Positions 23,101-34,026 of a stretch of 64,000 bases of DNA are shown here, piece after piece. The DNA is taken from positions 1,922,001 through 1,986,000 of the forward strand of contig CP136494.1 in the NCBI GenBank assembly GCA_032768795.1, in the 5' to 3' direction. The stretch comes from Tremella fuciformis. Its lineage: Eukaryota > Basidiomycota > Tremellomycetes > Tremellales > Tremellaceae. The position numbers were made by a program, and so were the translations under genes. Numbering within the stretch: position 1 is the stretch's first letter; each line of letters starts with the position of its first letter. The notes beneath the pieces were generated by a model that was not told the DNA's origin, searched no databases, and saw nothing but the letters and a program-made list of their open reading frames with translations.

Positions 23101-24424
23101 GACAAATTCGCAATCGTCTCGCGAACCATGGAAGGGTCGCCGGGACCGTTCGAGACGAAGAGACCGTCATAAGGCTCGGACTCAGCGTTGAAGTCGTAGT
23201 TCCACGGGACGACCTTGACCTCGATACCGCGGTTGCGGAAACACCTGATCTGGTTCCATTTCATTCCCACATCGACGGCGACCACTCGCATTTGGCGGCC
23301 GGTCTTCGGGTGCAGCTTCTTCTCCGAGCCGGTCGTAGGCGTGTACACGGTCGGTTGACGAGTGGAGACTTTGGCGACGAGGTTCTCGTCGTTCGGGTCG
23401 CGGAACGGAATAGTCTCGAAATGTTCCCGCCATCTGGAGGTCTCCTGTCGGTTGTCGGTCGACTGTGTGCGGTATATCGATGCCGCAGGCGAGAGACCAT
23501 TGAGCAGGCGGGACACACCGCCAAGAACACCAGACTGAGCGTCTCGTCCTCGCTCGCCGTTGACTTCGCCAACTGATTGGCTGGCGAGAACACGGCCTAG
23601 CAACACACCGCCCTCGCGAATCTTCTTCGTGAGCATTCGGGTGTCCACACCCCAGATGGCCGGGATGCCCTGCTCCTGCAGCCATTTGCCCAAGCTTGAT
23701 GAGGCGAGGTGGTGCGAGAAGCTGGGGTGGTAGTTGGCGACGACCAAGGCGGCGATGTGAATGTGCGAGGATTCGAACTCGAGGGGAAGAGAGTCGAGCA
23801 GGTGGGTAGGAGGGGGGACATTATGCGCGTCTTCAGAAGCAGGAACAGATGATGTGGAAGCAGCCGGCCTCTCGGGCACACCGTAGTTGCCGATGAGAGG
23901 GTATGTGAGGATCAAGATCTGAGACGAGTACGAGGGGTCTGTCAAGGATTCGGGATAGCCGACCATACCTGCGTAGCGTTAGACTTTCAGCTCGTCGGAC
24001 TCGAGGAAAGCTGACCAGTCTGGAAGACACATTCGCCGGCGACGCTCTTCTTGGCGCCGAACGAGTGGCCAGAGAGGGCAAGGCCGTCCGCAAGCTCAAG
24101 GACCATGTCGGCCTCCCCCATGCTCTCGTCCCAATCCTCCGCGTCGGCAGAATCATAGTCGATACCTCTGCCGGTCGCGGGAGGGTAGAGGAATCCTGGC
24201 GGACGCACGATGGCCGGTGAGCTGAAGGACGGCTGAGCGCGAGAGATGGAGGGCCGAGCGGCTCGTCCGGTCGGCGAGGTGAACGAGGCATCCGGAGCAG
24301 GGGAAGCCGGGGGAGTGACACCGTCAATGACGACGGAGTGGGTGGCCGGGGCGAGCGACGTCGCCGCCTGCACCGGGGGGATGCTGGCGGATGGCACGGC
24401 ATCCTCGAATGCCTTGGACGCCAT
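17180..24424 (-). CDS. URA2: URA2: carbamoyl-phosphate synthetase / inactive DHOase / aspartate transcarbamylase
   Basis: Five exons (24016-24424, 21972-23968, 17717-21929, 17264-17670, 17180-17218) sum to 2,355 codons, the normal size for the fungal pyrimidine fusion enzyme. Domain order: small CPSase/glutaminase ([33 protein letters not shown] with the catalytic Cys), two ATP-grasp CPSase halves ([19 protein letters not shown] and [17 protein letters not shown]), an MGS-like allosteric domain, a dihydroorotase-like region, and ATCase ([27 protein letters not shown]). It makes carbamoyl aspartate from glutamine, bicarbonate, ATP and aspartate, the regulated first steps of UMP synthesis. The DHOase-like segment starts [13 protein letters not shown] where active enzymes have a metal-binding His-x-His, so it should be inactive, as in other fungi. 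The small introns at 21930-21971 and 17219-17263 are multiples of three without stops. Confidence 0.98.
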
Positions 24425-24877
24425 GGTCACCGTGCTAGTCGACGCTGAAGCACTCAGAGAGACAGAAGGGGGTTTGGGGATGGGGGACGCTGAGACGGGT
24501 CAGCCAGAGCTCAGAAAGCTTTGGGCAGCTCCTGGCTCACGCTCTTTCGTTGCCAGTCTTGATGGTCTCTCTGTCAGCGTCGAGGAAGGGGGCGGGGTAG
24601 GTCTGGGAGAGGTATTGGCAGGTTTTAGTGCATGCTGAGAAGGAAGGAGAAGAAGAGAAGAGGGGAATAGAGAAAACCTTTGGTGGGTAGCGAGGGGGAC
24701 AGGAACTGCTCCCGATCACACTTTGATTGAAAAAATATTTCAGGTGCAGATGACGCGTCAATTAATTCGATTTTCTCCCGGCGCGTCCCAAGCGAGGCTT
24801 CAGGAGGTGGAGGTTGGTCGACAACGACACCGACACCGACGACGACGACGAGCACAACACTCGACGGCACCGTTGAC
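24425..24877. promoter_or_regulatory. Bidirectional intergenic region between URA2 and DAD1
   Basis: About 450 bases between two divergent start codons, so it should hold both promoters. It has runs of GAAGAGAAGAGG-like purine sequence (24640-24670), an AT-rich patch (24720-24770) and a GAC-repeat just before the DAD1 start. No specific operator recognised. Confidence 0.5.
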
Positions 24878-25281
24878 ATGTCGCTCAGTCGGCCCTCGAC
24901 GGCTTTTGATCCTCACGAGCAAGACTCGGTCAGCTTTTTCGACCGAGAGCGAGAACGGCTCGTCGGCGAAATCTCTACCGTGAGCCACGCATTCGTAGCC
25001 GTGATCAGGACTGACCGCAACAGGGCTTTGAGGAGCTCATGACGCATACAAACGTTCTCAACCGCAAGCTCGAAGAAGTCTTTGGAGTCGGCAAAGAGTT
25101 CACGACGGTTGCATCGTTATGGGGCAAATTCAATGCTTTGATCCGAGAACAGAGGGTTAGTAGCCCACATTCCACCTTTGAGTATACGGGAGCTGACTTT
25201 CAGACGGCACTCGCACGAGATGCAGAGGCAGGTGTACCCGGGACAGGAGGCCAGAACTTTGCAGCAAGCGTGGCAAGATGA
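24878..25281 (+). CDS. DAD1: DASH complex subunit Dad1
   Basis: Three exons, 24878-24979, 25024-25155 and 25204-25281, give 103 residues with all junctions in phase 0. The spliced protein contains FFDRERERLVGEISTGFEEL, HTNVLNRKLEEVFGVGKEF and TVASLWGKFN, which is the conserved core of Dad1. Dad1 is one of ten subunits of the fungal DASH/Dam1 ring that couples kinetochores to spindle microtubules. The length is close to that of other fungal Dad1 proteins. The C-terminal exon (ALARDAEAGVPG...) is Gly/Ala-rich and not conserved. The gene is head-to-head with URA2. Confidence 0.92.
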
Positions 25282-25385
25282 CATGAAGACGATAGATGGT
25301 GTACTGCTTGTCCATGTTGTACAGTATGCATGATCCGCATGAGAGGTTGGACCTGTATAGATGAAGTGTGCGGCTCTACAGGAAT

Positions 25386-26912
25386 CTAGGCGGCCTCGCC
25401 AAAGACTCGAGTCAGAATGAGCTGTCGCAGCTCGGCGACACCAGGTGTGGCGATGATGACTTTGGGCAGGTTCTTGGTCTTGACCACCTCCTCGCCCATC
25501 CGGTCAGTGCTCTCGTCCTTGGGCGGAAGACTGGGTACGGCCCCGCCTTGCAGCTTGTCGTCCTTGGTCCTCGGCTGGATCTCCTCGCCAGTCCCACGAC
25601 GATCTACGACGCACATACCACGGGTGAATTCACCCTTGCGCTCCACCTGGAAATCGCGCTCTTTTATTCCCCACGACGCCTCCAGCTGCCCTGGTTTTGA
25701 AGCGGCATGCGCGATCGCAAACCACACCGCCACTGGGTCGTGCATCTCCATGGCATCCGGCAGGCCAAAGCTCGCCTGCAGTCCCCGGACACGAAGCAGC
25801 ATGGCCGAGACAAACTCGCGGATAGGCGTGAGCATCATGTTGCGCGCCGCTTCACCGCCTGGCGTGGGCGGGCCGTCCGGGTGCATGAAAGATGGGTGGA
25901 TGAGGTCATGGAATGGGATCTGATGCGGTGTCGTGATGTCCAGCGGGGCCATATAGAGCTCAAATAGGCCTGCTTTCGCCGCGTCAAGCACCTGTGTCGC
26001 GGCATACGGGTCGGCAAAGCAGTTGAACTCGGCCACGGGCGAGGTGTTTCCTGGGTGGTCCAATGCGCCACCCATCCATACGACCGAAGAGACCCGCGAG
26101 AAAGTCTTCGGATCCGTCTGAACCGCATGGGCGAGATTGGTCACTGACATCAGCTGCTTCTTCCTGTACTGACAGAACACTCACGGGGACCTAGGGCTAC
26201 CAAAGTCACGCTGCCCTCGGGCTCGGTAGCCAGAGTCTCCAGGATGACCTCGTACGATGGCCGTGGGTCGATCTGCAGGTGGGCGTGCACCTCGTCCTCG
26301 GTCATGGCAGGCGGCGTGAATTGAGGATGCGTCGACGAGATGTTGGAAAGGCCATCCGGGCCGTGCTACTTGTCAGATTGTCGGGCTCTGTGCGGCCCCG
26401 TCAAACGTACAAAGTACGCCGCAACAGCTTTGTCGCCCCCGATCGGGCCGTCCTCGCCCAGACTCAGCCTGGTCTTGCCTCGCCCGCCCTGTTCCTTGAG
26501 CCGGTGGTAGCGCGCTTCCGCCGCAGGGATGGTGGCAATCTCTCGTGCGAGCAGGTGATAGATCTTGAGCAGGTTGTCGTGTGCCACGGGAGCATGGGTA
26601 TTGCCAAAGACGATGGAGATGAGTGTCACGTCGACTTCGGGCGAAGCGAGCGCGAGCAGGATGGCCAAGACGTCGTCCTGTTTCTCAGCATTCCTACAAC
26701 TGTGAACCAGCGGCTTCAAGGCGGTGTGTAAAGCAGGAGATGGCCGGGTTTGATGGCTTTGAATTGAAGGGAAGACCACTGACCACACCTGGATCCGTGT
26801 CAATAATGATCTTCTTCGCTGGCGATTGTCCACCCGACGAAGAGGGGGGCTGCCTCGCCTCGGCCGGCCATTGCGTGTCGGTGTTGAAGCTCAATCGGCG
26901 AACTCTGTCCAT
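25386..26912 (-). CDS. URH1: Inosine-uridine preferring nucleoside hydrolase
   Basis: Four exons, 26784-26912, 26411-26677, 26185-26365 and 25386-26143, give 444 residues. The first splice creates the calcium-binding signature DTDPGVDDVLAILLAL of nucleoside hydrolases. Other family blocks are ISIVFGNTHAP, VTLVALGPLTNLA (across intron 3), VVWMGGAL, AEFNCFADPYAA and MHDPVAVWFAI with the late Asp ligand. The enzyme cleaves the N-glycosidic bond of ribonucleosides for base salvage; Urh1 of yeast prefers uridine and also acts on nicotinamide riboside. The C-terminal part carries a Lys/Pro-rich insert around 25480-25580 not usual for the family. Intron 1 (106 bases) is longer than typical. Substrate preference cannot be read from the sequence. 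Confidence 0.92.
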
Positions 26913-27183
26913 GACGCTGAGGGTCGATTTAACGGCGGTGAGTGGATATCGAGGTGCGAAGTATCTTCTACTGCTCTACTCGCCGCTGGTGAACAAGGAA
27001 GAAGCACAGAGACAAAGGAAACGTTGAAGCAGCGTTCCAGTCCAACTTAGACTGGATTGCCCGCTCGGACCGGACAGACGGCTCGCAGCCCACTCGGCCA
27101 AACTCTATCCGATAAGACAGGCTGTACAGTACAGGCGGAAATTCCATCCCTCATCTAACGATCATGAGCTGAATAGAGCCGAG

Positions 27184-28372
27184 ATGGAGGATCAAGCAGT
27201 GCTGCAGGCCGTCTTGGGCAATGTGCAGATCCCACATCAGCCGTTCTTGGTGATCCAAGAGACGCCCACGTTCCCCGCCAAACCCTTGTTCGTCGAGACG
27301 CTCAGGAGGGCCGTAGCGAGGTAAGCGGATTTCATGTCGGCCAGGTGGGTCATGCTGATCAGGCAGAGGCGCCGATGTGGTCCTTGTCTCCGTGCTGGCA
27401 GCTCCCGACTCGCTGCTCGGTCCCTCGACCCCAAGAGGGGATATCAAAGTGCTGGACTTGACCGACTGCGTGCCGGGCTTCTCGTCTGATCAGACGTGGT
27501 CCGATGTCCAACGGCAGATCCTGGCACTATGTAAGTCAATCTGCGCTCTTGACGCCGATCGGCTGAGCGAGAGGCAAAGAGGATTGTCCAGAGATCTTCA
27601 TCGACGCCCTGGACGTCCTCGCAGAAGATTTCGGGCTGCAGAATATCGTCAAACTCGTCCGCACCCTCTTGGCACAAGTCAGAGCGTCAAAAGGCGAGTC
27701 CCCGCCCACCTCACATAGAGCTCTCCCTCATGCTGACGTCTAGCCCCGAGCCGCCTCACTCTCCTCCTACCGCACACTGCCTCCCTCCTCTCACACCTCA
27801 CACCCACCACGTTTACGCCCACTCTGACCCTCCTTCACCCGACCCATACCGCACTGCTCGAACGCCTCTCTGCACTGTATTTGACACCCATCAGCTCCGA
27901 GCCGAAGTACTGGCAGATCCTCCAGAAGTCACACGAACGCCGACTGCCCGACTATCTGGCGTACGCCGCCGATGCCGGGCTGGAAGTGACGGGTTGGCCG
28001 TCCGGCTCTGTGAAGTCTGCGGCGGTACAGATTCTCGTTCGGAAGGCGGCTGGAGGCGCTAAAGGTCTCGTCAGGGCACTGGCGGGTGTGACTGCCGCCG
28101 AAGGTCGACAAGGATCGGCAGTGCAGCTCGCCGCCGTGGCGATTGAGGATGTGGTCCGTGTCAACCCTTTTGCTGCTCCTATGAGAGGCGGCGCGGGCGT
28201 GGATACAAAGGAGACAACGCACGCCGACCTGAACCTTCCATTCAATCTGAATCTGACGGATGCGCAGCGGAGACAGCGACAGGGTGTTCCGCTGCCTTAT
28301 GCCCACGAAGGGGAAGGAGCAGATCTGGGATGGGAAGAGGAGGAAGACGACGACGATGATGAAGAAGTGTAG
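27184..28372 (+). CDS. ELP5: Elongator complex subunit Elp5
   Basis: Four exons, 27184-27320, 27367-27530, 27574-27693 and 27744-28372, sum to 350 codons. The product has a RecA-like layout: ETLRRAVARGADVVLVSVLA, KVLDLTDCVPGF, then a Leu-rich helix region (LTLLLPHTASLLSHL). The C-terminus DLNLPFNLNLTDAQRRQRQG, followed by LPY and an acidic tail with a long Asp/Glu run, is the Elp5 signature. Elp4-Elp5-Elp6 form the hexameric ring of Elongator, which modifies wobble uridines in tRNA. Two splice sites are unusual: intron 2 ends in GAGAG rather than CAG, and intron 3 (27694-27743) starts with a GC donor (GCGAGT). Both are required to keep the frame open. The start lies about 270 bp from the divergent nucleoside hydrolase start. 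Confidence 0.88.
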
Positions 28373-28492
28373 CGATACCCACATGATCTATGAGGATACC
28401 CATGCATTCATATCCACATTGACAACGTTTGCCGGGCACTGCACGGCTGCTTGACTGATCGAAACTGAATGCCAGCACATCTACGTGCCACT

Positions 28493-30007
28493 CTACTGCC
28501 AGATGTTGGCGAATGGATCCAGCTTTTCTTCCTTCTTCTGAGCTACAGCCGGCGCCAGGCCAAAGCCACCCGTAGCACCAGCCGACCCGTTGCTATTAGA
28601 CGCCCACGGATCCGCAGCAGGATTTGCCCAGAAGTTGTTCTGAGTCTGAGCTGCCGGTGGGGACTGGGACGGTGGTGGCTGGGCGGCTTGCACCGGTGCG
28701 CCCCAGCCGCCTTGATCCATCTGCAGACCACCCCATCCACCCGGACCGCCGGACACGGCCGCGGATACCGGCGCCTGGTTGAATTGCTGTGGTACTGGGG
28801 GAGCACTGGAGGTGACGCCCCCACCCCACGAGGCATACGGATTTGGCTGGGACGGAGCAGGCTGGCTGAAAAATGACTGTTGTGGGGGAGCAGTAGATGG
28901 CGAGGGGATGGAAAACAAAGACATGATGTCTGCCTTGTTGGTCTGGGGCTTTGAGGAGGGCGTGGGTGCTCGGAAGTCGAGATCGAAGATGCTGGTGCCG
29001 TTGGTGGCAGCCGTTGGTGCAGGGGCAGCAGCAGCGGTGGTCGATGCGGGCTGGGAGACGGGACCCGCTGTGGGGGCAGGTGCAGCTTTGGGAGGAGACG
29101 TCGGCGCGGCAGGAGGCACGGGGTCATCTGCACCGATCAGATCGACTACAGGTGCAAGGGTCGGTGCGGCAGGGGCGGGTTTAGTCTGCCGAGAGAGCAG
29201 TGGGTGCGCTCGAGGGGCAGGCGCAGGTGCCGGAGCAGATGTGGTCGGAGTCGGTCTCGGAGGTGAGGCGACCTAAAGATATCAGCTCATTCACTGCCAA
29301 GAAGAAGGGCTGACCGGTGCAGACGAGGCTGCGCCTGCTTCCAGCGTGCTCGGATCGGCAGGGGGCGGGCCGTCCATCGCCCATCTCCGCGACTCATATT
29401 TGGACCGGATGAACGACTCTATTTTGCTGCTGCATCAGCTCGACATCATGTTGATAACGGTCAACTGACTGTTCAGGCGGTACATGTCCCGCCTTGAGGT
29501 GTCGCTCCCAGTACAGGTTGGCTCTCCGGTTGCCCCATTTCTGTATGTGCTGATTGTTAGTATGACTAGCTCGCGCCGACTGGAAAGCCAAGCACCTCCA
29601 TCTGTTCTGGCGTCCAGATGTCCAGGTCTATACTCTTCACTGTAGGATTAGCTCGCCCTGCCCGGTCCTTGCTAGGCTCACCCTTGGAAATATGTGTGCC
29701 CATAGACCGATGGATGCCGGAACATCGAATGCACAGGTATACTCCGCTGGACATCAGATATCGTCCTCGTCTAGCCGACTATGGCGCACAGATTCCATGA
29801 TGCCCAACGTGCATCTGGTCCTCAGCTCTGAATCTCTTCGCCTTAGGGGAGACCGACCGTTCTTCCTACAATCGGCGCACGCCTTATTGTCAGGCTGCTT
29901 GACCAGATCTCGCAGGATACGAGCGTTCCGCTCCGTTGTTGCTTTATCTTGACACGTCAGTCACTCATGCACGCCATCTCGCATCTCAGCTCACCTTGTC
30001 GAGACAT
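28493..30007 (-). CDS. AGE2: ArfGAP of the SMAP/Age2 type
   Basis: Eight exons (29995-30007, 29858-29941, 29790-29814, 29682-29746, 29596-29639, 29470-29549, 29315-29426, 28493-29272) sum to 401 codons. The N-terminal ArfGAP domain has CADC, then 16 residues including [12 protein letters not shown], then CIRC, the zinc finger, followed by [18 protein letters not shown] with the catalytic Arg. [15 protein letters not shown] and [16 protein letters not shown] complete the domain. The C-terminal two-thirds is Pro/Ala/Gln-rich, and the protein ends [10 protein letters not shown]. This short architecture without ANK or BAR domains fits the SMAP/Age2 group that stimulates GTP hydrolysis on Arf at the trans-Golgi. 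Exon 1 is only 13 bases and exon 3 only 25. The acceptor at exon 6 has an alternative nine bases downstream (CAG CACATACAG). Confidence 0.9.
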
Positions 30008-30407
30008 TCCTGTAGATGTTTGAGCTCAGCACGAGGCTCATGCGACTTCATGGTACACGCGCCCTGGGGAAGTCGGGGGCGCCTACTCCGAGTCGGCGTC
30101 AACTTTCTTGTTGCCCTGAGATAGGCGTGGTTGTCTGTGCCCCGAAGTGTGAGCGTTCGGACATGAGACTCATGCACACAATGTCTCTGAACGCCAGAGG
30201 CGCATACGACTCGGCATGCACAGGAAGCACGGCGACGGACCTCTCTGTCATTGACGTGACAATGCTCGTCAAGCGGGACAGCCGATTGCGCCCGTCTCCT
30301 TTCACGTACTGCCCCGTCTCGTGTGGCCCAGACACAAAGAACGGTGTCTCCGAGTAAGGTCATGCACTTCGACTCGACTTGTACTGCATCGACTGGCACC
30401 GATTACC
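30008..30407. promoter_or_regulatory. Bidirectional intergenic region
   Basis: Four hundred bases between divergent starts of the ArfGAP and the polytopic membrane protein. Open frames here (for example 29986-30399 on the minus strand) have no support. No defined motif seen. Confidence 0.45.
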
Positions 30408-33344
30408 ATGCCTGAAGGCGACACTGGCATGGGGTGCGTATCCTGCTCTCGATACGCATGGCCGAGCTGAGGGGTAGGGCCCGTTGGCGCACGGCCCGAG
30501 GCAATTTCTGCAGCAACCTGCGGAAAGAGCTCGTGTCCATTTTTGCGATCTTCCTGATGGTGCTCAAAGTGCTGCTCATGCTGATCTACCCGTGGGGGCT
30601 GACGCTGGTGCTCATCCTCCCGGCACTGATTATCTGCTGGCTGCCATGGCGTTTTTTGCCCTCCACGCGGCCGTGGGAGTTTTCCTACATTGTGGACGAA
30701 ACGCCAGAGACGCAATCTGAAGACGCGGAAAAGGAAAATTACTGGGAGTCCTCCTCGTCCGAAGACGAAGGCCCGTCGCCGTACAGCCCTCGCCGACGCC
30801 GGCGACCGAAACGTCGGCTCTTGGTGCGCAAGCGGCGCATCCCGAATAAGGACGGTTACAAGCCGGACGAGAAAAAGCGGTCAAATAGAGGTAGCCGCAC
30901 CATCGAAGTGTATGTCAGTAGGAACCCTCTGACTTGGTGGCGGTGTTGTCAAGAGCATCTCAAGCCCGACCCCGACAGCAAAGAGCCCAGAAGGAGCAGC
31001 GGATACTGGCAGCGCACTTGGGATCTGTTCGAGATTACAAACGAGCTATGGCGCACGCTGCATCGCCAGGGCTTGCAAGTCGCCGGAGTCGTCTGTGGTC
31101 TGGTCATTCTCACCATGCAAGTCGAGACCATCGGCCATGATCTGTCATCGGCAACTGTGGTCAAATACTATCAAGCTCTGACGAGCGGGCTACAGTCGGC
31201 GTCTAACGCTCTTGAAGGTGACAAGACGTGCGGCTATGCTACAGGGCTAGGAGTGGCCAACTGGGGTGGTGGTCTTGAGAATCTGGGTAAGTGATCCCGG
31301 AGGACCCGGCGGTCTGACAACATAGTCTGGTTTGCATTCTACCATCTATCGCTCTGTGGGTCTGTGTGAACGCCCGGCTTACAAGGCTCATAAGAAGGCA
31401 TCTTGTGTCTCATGCTCATCCTTGACGAGCTGGTCAATGTGCGAGTGGGTCTCTTCGCCCCTCAATGGAACAGGGCCGGTCACGGCTACACTATCATGTT
31501 GTACGTGTCGTATTCGACACAGAGAAAGGCTGAAGGTCTCAGCCTGGCCGTCGCGACGCTAGCTAATTCTCCCAATTGGGGCATACTACCGTGAGCCGCG
31601 GTAGGAGGCCTCAGTGTCGCGCGGAGACTGACTCCAGTCTGGTCCGATTGCGCTACGTCATACTCGTGACCATATTCACGACGGGTCTATACAACGTGGT
31701 GATCACCATGTTCTCATCCTGCGGGTGTCTTGGCCGGCGAGCCGCGCGCTCCGTCACTCGACTGGGTAGACGTGCACTGCGGCTCTGGACAGACGAGGAA
31801 TGGAACAACTACGCCACGCGGTTCAACTTCCTCACTCAGAAAAGGTTTACGGACAAGTCCAATCTCAGCAAAGGCGAGGTGGAGGCATGGAACCGCCTGC
31901 ATTTATTCGAGAAGTGGCAGTCGGCGATTGGCGACCACTCTGTCGAACTCGAGCCCATAGACATCGTGGAACTGGAGCAGGAGAGGCTGCTCAATGAGAG
32001 GACGGATATTTCTGCGGAGCAGCGGAAGAAGTTTCTCAAGCTCATCAGGGACATGGAGGATGGTTTGACCTACCAGCGGGTGTATCGTAAGAGCCGCACG
32101 GAAGCCATCAGGCAAAAAGGCCAGGTGGACAGGAAGTGGGGTCTTTTGGTCATTTGCATGGCGGTTGGTGGCTGAGCTTCAGGTGGATACACGGCGTTCC
32201 CATCAACACGCTGAACTTTACGCGCCGACAGAGGAATTACGATCGCAAGCGCGGTTCGTTGTGGAAGTGGAAGCAGGAATACTATGGGATGTGAGTCGCT
32301 TGAGGCGATAAGCGCGTACCGGCCCCCACCCATGATATCTGACGTTAGTGCCGACTGGATTCCGTACCTCGAGGAGGGGAAGCATTACATGGAGAAGTAT
32401 TTCTTTCTGTGGTTCGATATTCGAAGGGCGTTCGCTGCGACTTGCGCAATTGGTCTCTTCGGCATACATGTCGGTATATGTGTCTCGTGAGTAGGTGAAG
32501 CCGAGGTGTCTCGACTCGAAAGTCCGCGAGGTTGCTTCGGCTCTGACGGCAGCGATCTGGCCTTCAGCAACTATGCTGCGTACAACGATGCCTATGCCGA
32601 CATCAGCTCCAACTGGTCGTCCGAGAACGGCCCTGATTCCACAAAGTGCCAATACTTCCCTGACTCTACCGTCGCCGTATGGGTCTGGCCCGGAACGAGT
32701 GCCTATCGTATGGGTACGTTGGACCGCACGCCTGCCGCGCTGAAGAGCTGACCCACAGTGACTACGCTGTAAGCTTCGTGAGACAACGCGATAGTGAGGC
32801 CTAATCTCAGGATGGCGTGGCAAGGCATGTGGCATGCCTTCTTGATGGGCATGTGCGTGGCAGTGTTCCTGGTCTCGTGGTCGAACAACCGGTCGGTCGT
32901 TTTTCCTGCGATGCGAGGACGAAGCTGAGCATCAGGGCGTACGGGATGCATATCCCGTTCCCGCCCATCACCCTCATCGGTCCACGACTGTCGTCCAACT
33001 CGATCGGATGGACGCTGGGCTTGTGAGTTTAGCCACTTACGGCATTGCGCGTGCTAATGCCAGCGTGGCATGGGCGACTTTGGCCCTTGGCTTCTTTCCT
33101 AACCAATCTGACGGCAAGATCTTAACACGGGCAGTCTGCTATGCGTCGCTGGTATGCTGGGGAACATACCTGATCCCTGTCGGTCATCTTCCTTTGACAA
33201 ACATGCTCGCTGACCAGTCAGAACGAGGCGATGCGAAACGTCTATCAGCGGAACCCCTTCTGGCGCGCAATGTCAGAAGCAGCGGCGCGCTACATGGACA
33301 ACAAGAAGATTCGCCACGGAATCGCGGAATTCGACGACGACTAA
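30408..33344 (+). CDS. Polytopic membrane protein of unknown family
   Basis: Not recognised. Exon 1 (30408-30433) codes MPEGDTGMG and joins at 30472 to a large exon. The N-terminal part has two hydrophobic helices (IFAIFLMVLKVLLMLI, LTLVLILPALIICWL), then an acidic Glu/Ser stretch and a basic RRRRRPKRRL block, then VAGVVCGLVILTMQVETIGH. After the intron from 31288, further segments include VWFAFYHLSLCILCLMLILDEL, LVRLRYVILVTIFTTGLYNVVI, a soluble stretch rich in charged helices (31.8-32.1 kb; LTQKRFTDKSNLSKGEVEAW), RRAFAATCAIGLFGIHVGI, QGMWHAFLMGMCVAVFLVSW, and a cytosolic end YQRNPFWRAMSEAAARYMDN finishing EFDDD at 33344. Roughly eight helices in all. The junctions near 32.15 and 32.8-33.2 kb are unresolved. 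Its Trp/Arg-rich linkers and lack of known motifs suggest a lineage-specific family. Confidence 0.65.
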
Positions 33345-34026
33345 GCTTTTCAGAGCCTCTCATTGTCGAGAAAGAACACTAGTAAGTGCGCGAGAGCTAG
33401 AGGCAAGTTATCGTGGAAACGACGGCGGTGCGTTCGATGATCCTGACCAGACAATAGCCGAAGGATCTGCTCGGCGAGGAGGGATAGACTAGTACTTTAG
33501 GATGTACAGCACACATAGGTACTATGTCAGTCAGATATGTCGCATTTGACGCGCAAGAACAACGAAGACTACCTCGAGATAGAGGACAGTGGGGAAGGGA
33601 TGTCCAGTTTTGTCCTTTCTGTCTATTCTGTACCCAAGACCAGAGTAGAGTGAGGCGTTGTAAGCAGCAGTGGATCAGCTCCAAATGAAGCCGACAGAAC
33701 TTCATGATATCCCACTTTACAAGCCGTTATGCAGTATGGAATCCATCACGAGCAAAAGAAGAGGTGGTGACAAACCGTGCGGTCAGGAACCGGCAAGATC
33801 CGGCCGGACGCGTCGGTGCCACATGCCACCTGGTGATGTTGTCTCTGGGTGACCAACGCAGATAAGCAATCAGAAGCATCGCATGCATCAATCATCAAGT
33901 ATGAACGAGGTCGTCCCGCGCCGCCATCAAACGCAGAGTCCACCATACAGGCGAGGCCCCCAGAGATGAGATGACGCCGAATACTTGAAGAGCGCCCACG
34001 TCGTCGGTGCTCGATCCGCCGACACC
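33345..34026. other. Intergenic region
   Basis: About 680 bases between two plus-strand genes, the second longest gap. The region 33400-33800 has many stops in all frames and is AT-richer than genes around it. No RNA gene or repeat recognised; it should contain the PUT1 promoter, but I cannot point to a Put3-like site. Confidence 0.45.

Noticed and set aside
33345..34026. Possible tRNA in the gap (GTTCGATGATCC near 33432)
   Set aside because: No matching acceptor stem, anticodon arm or D-loop could be folded around it.
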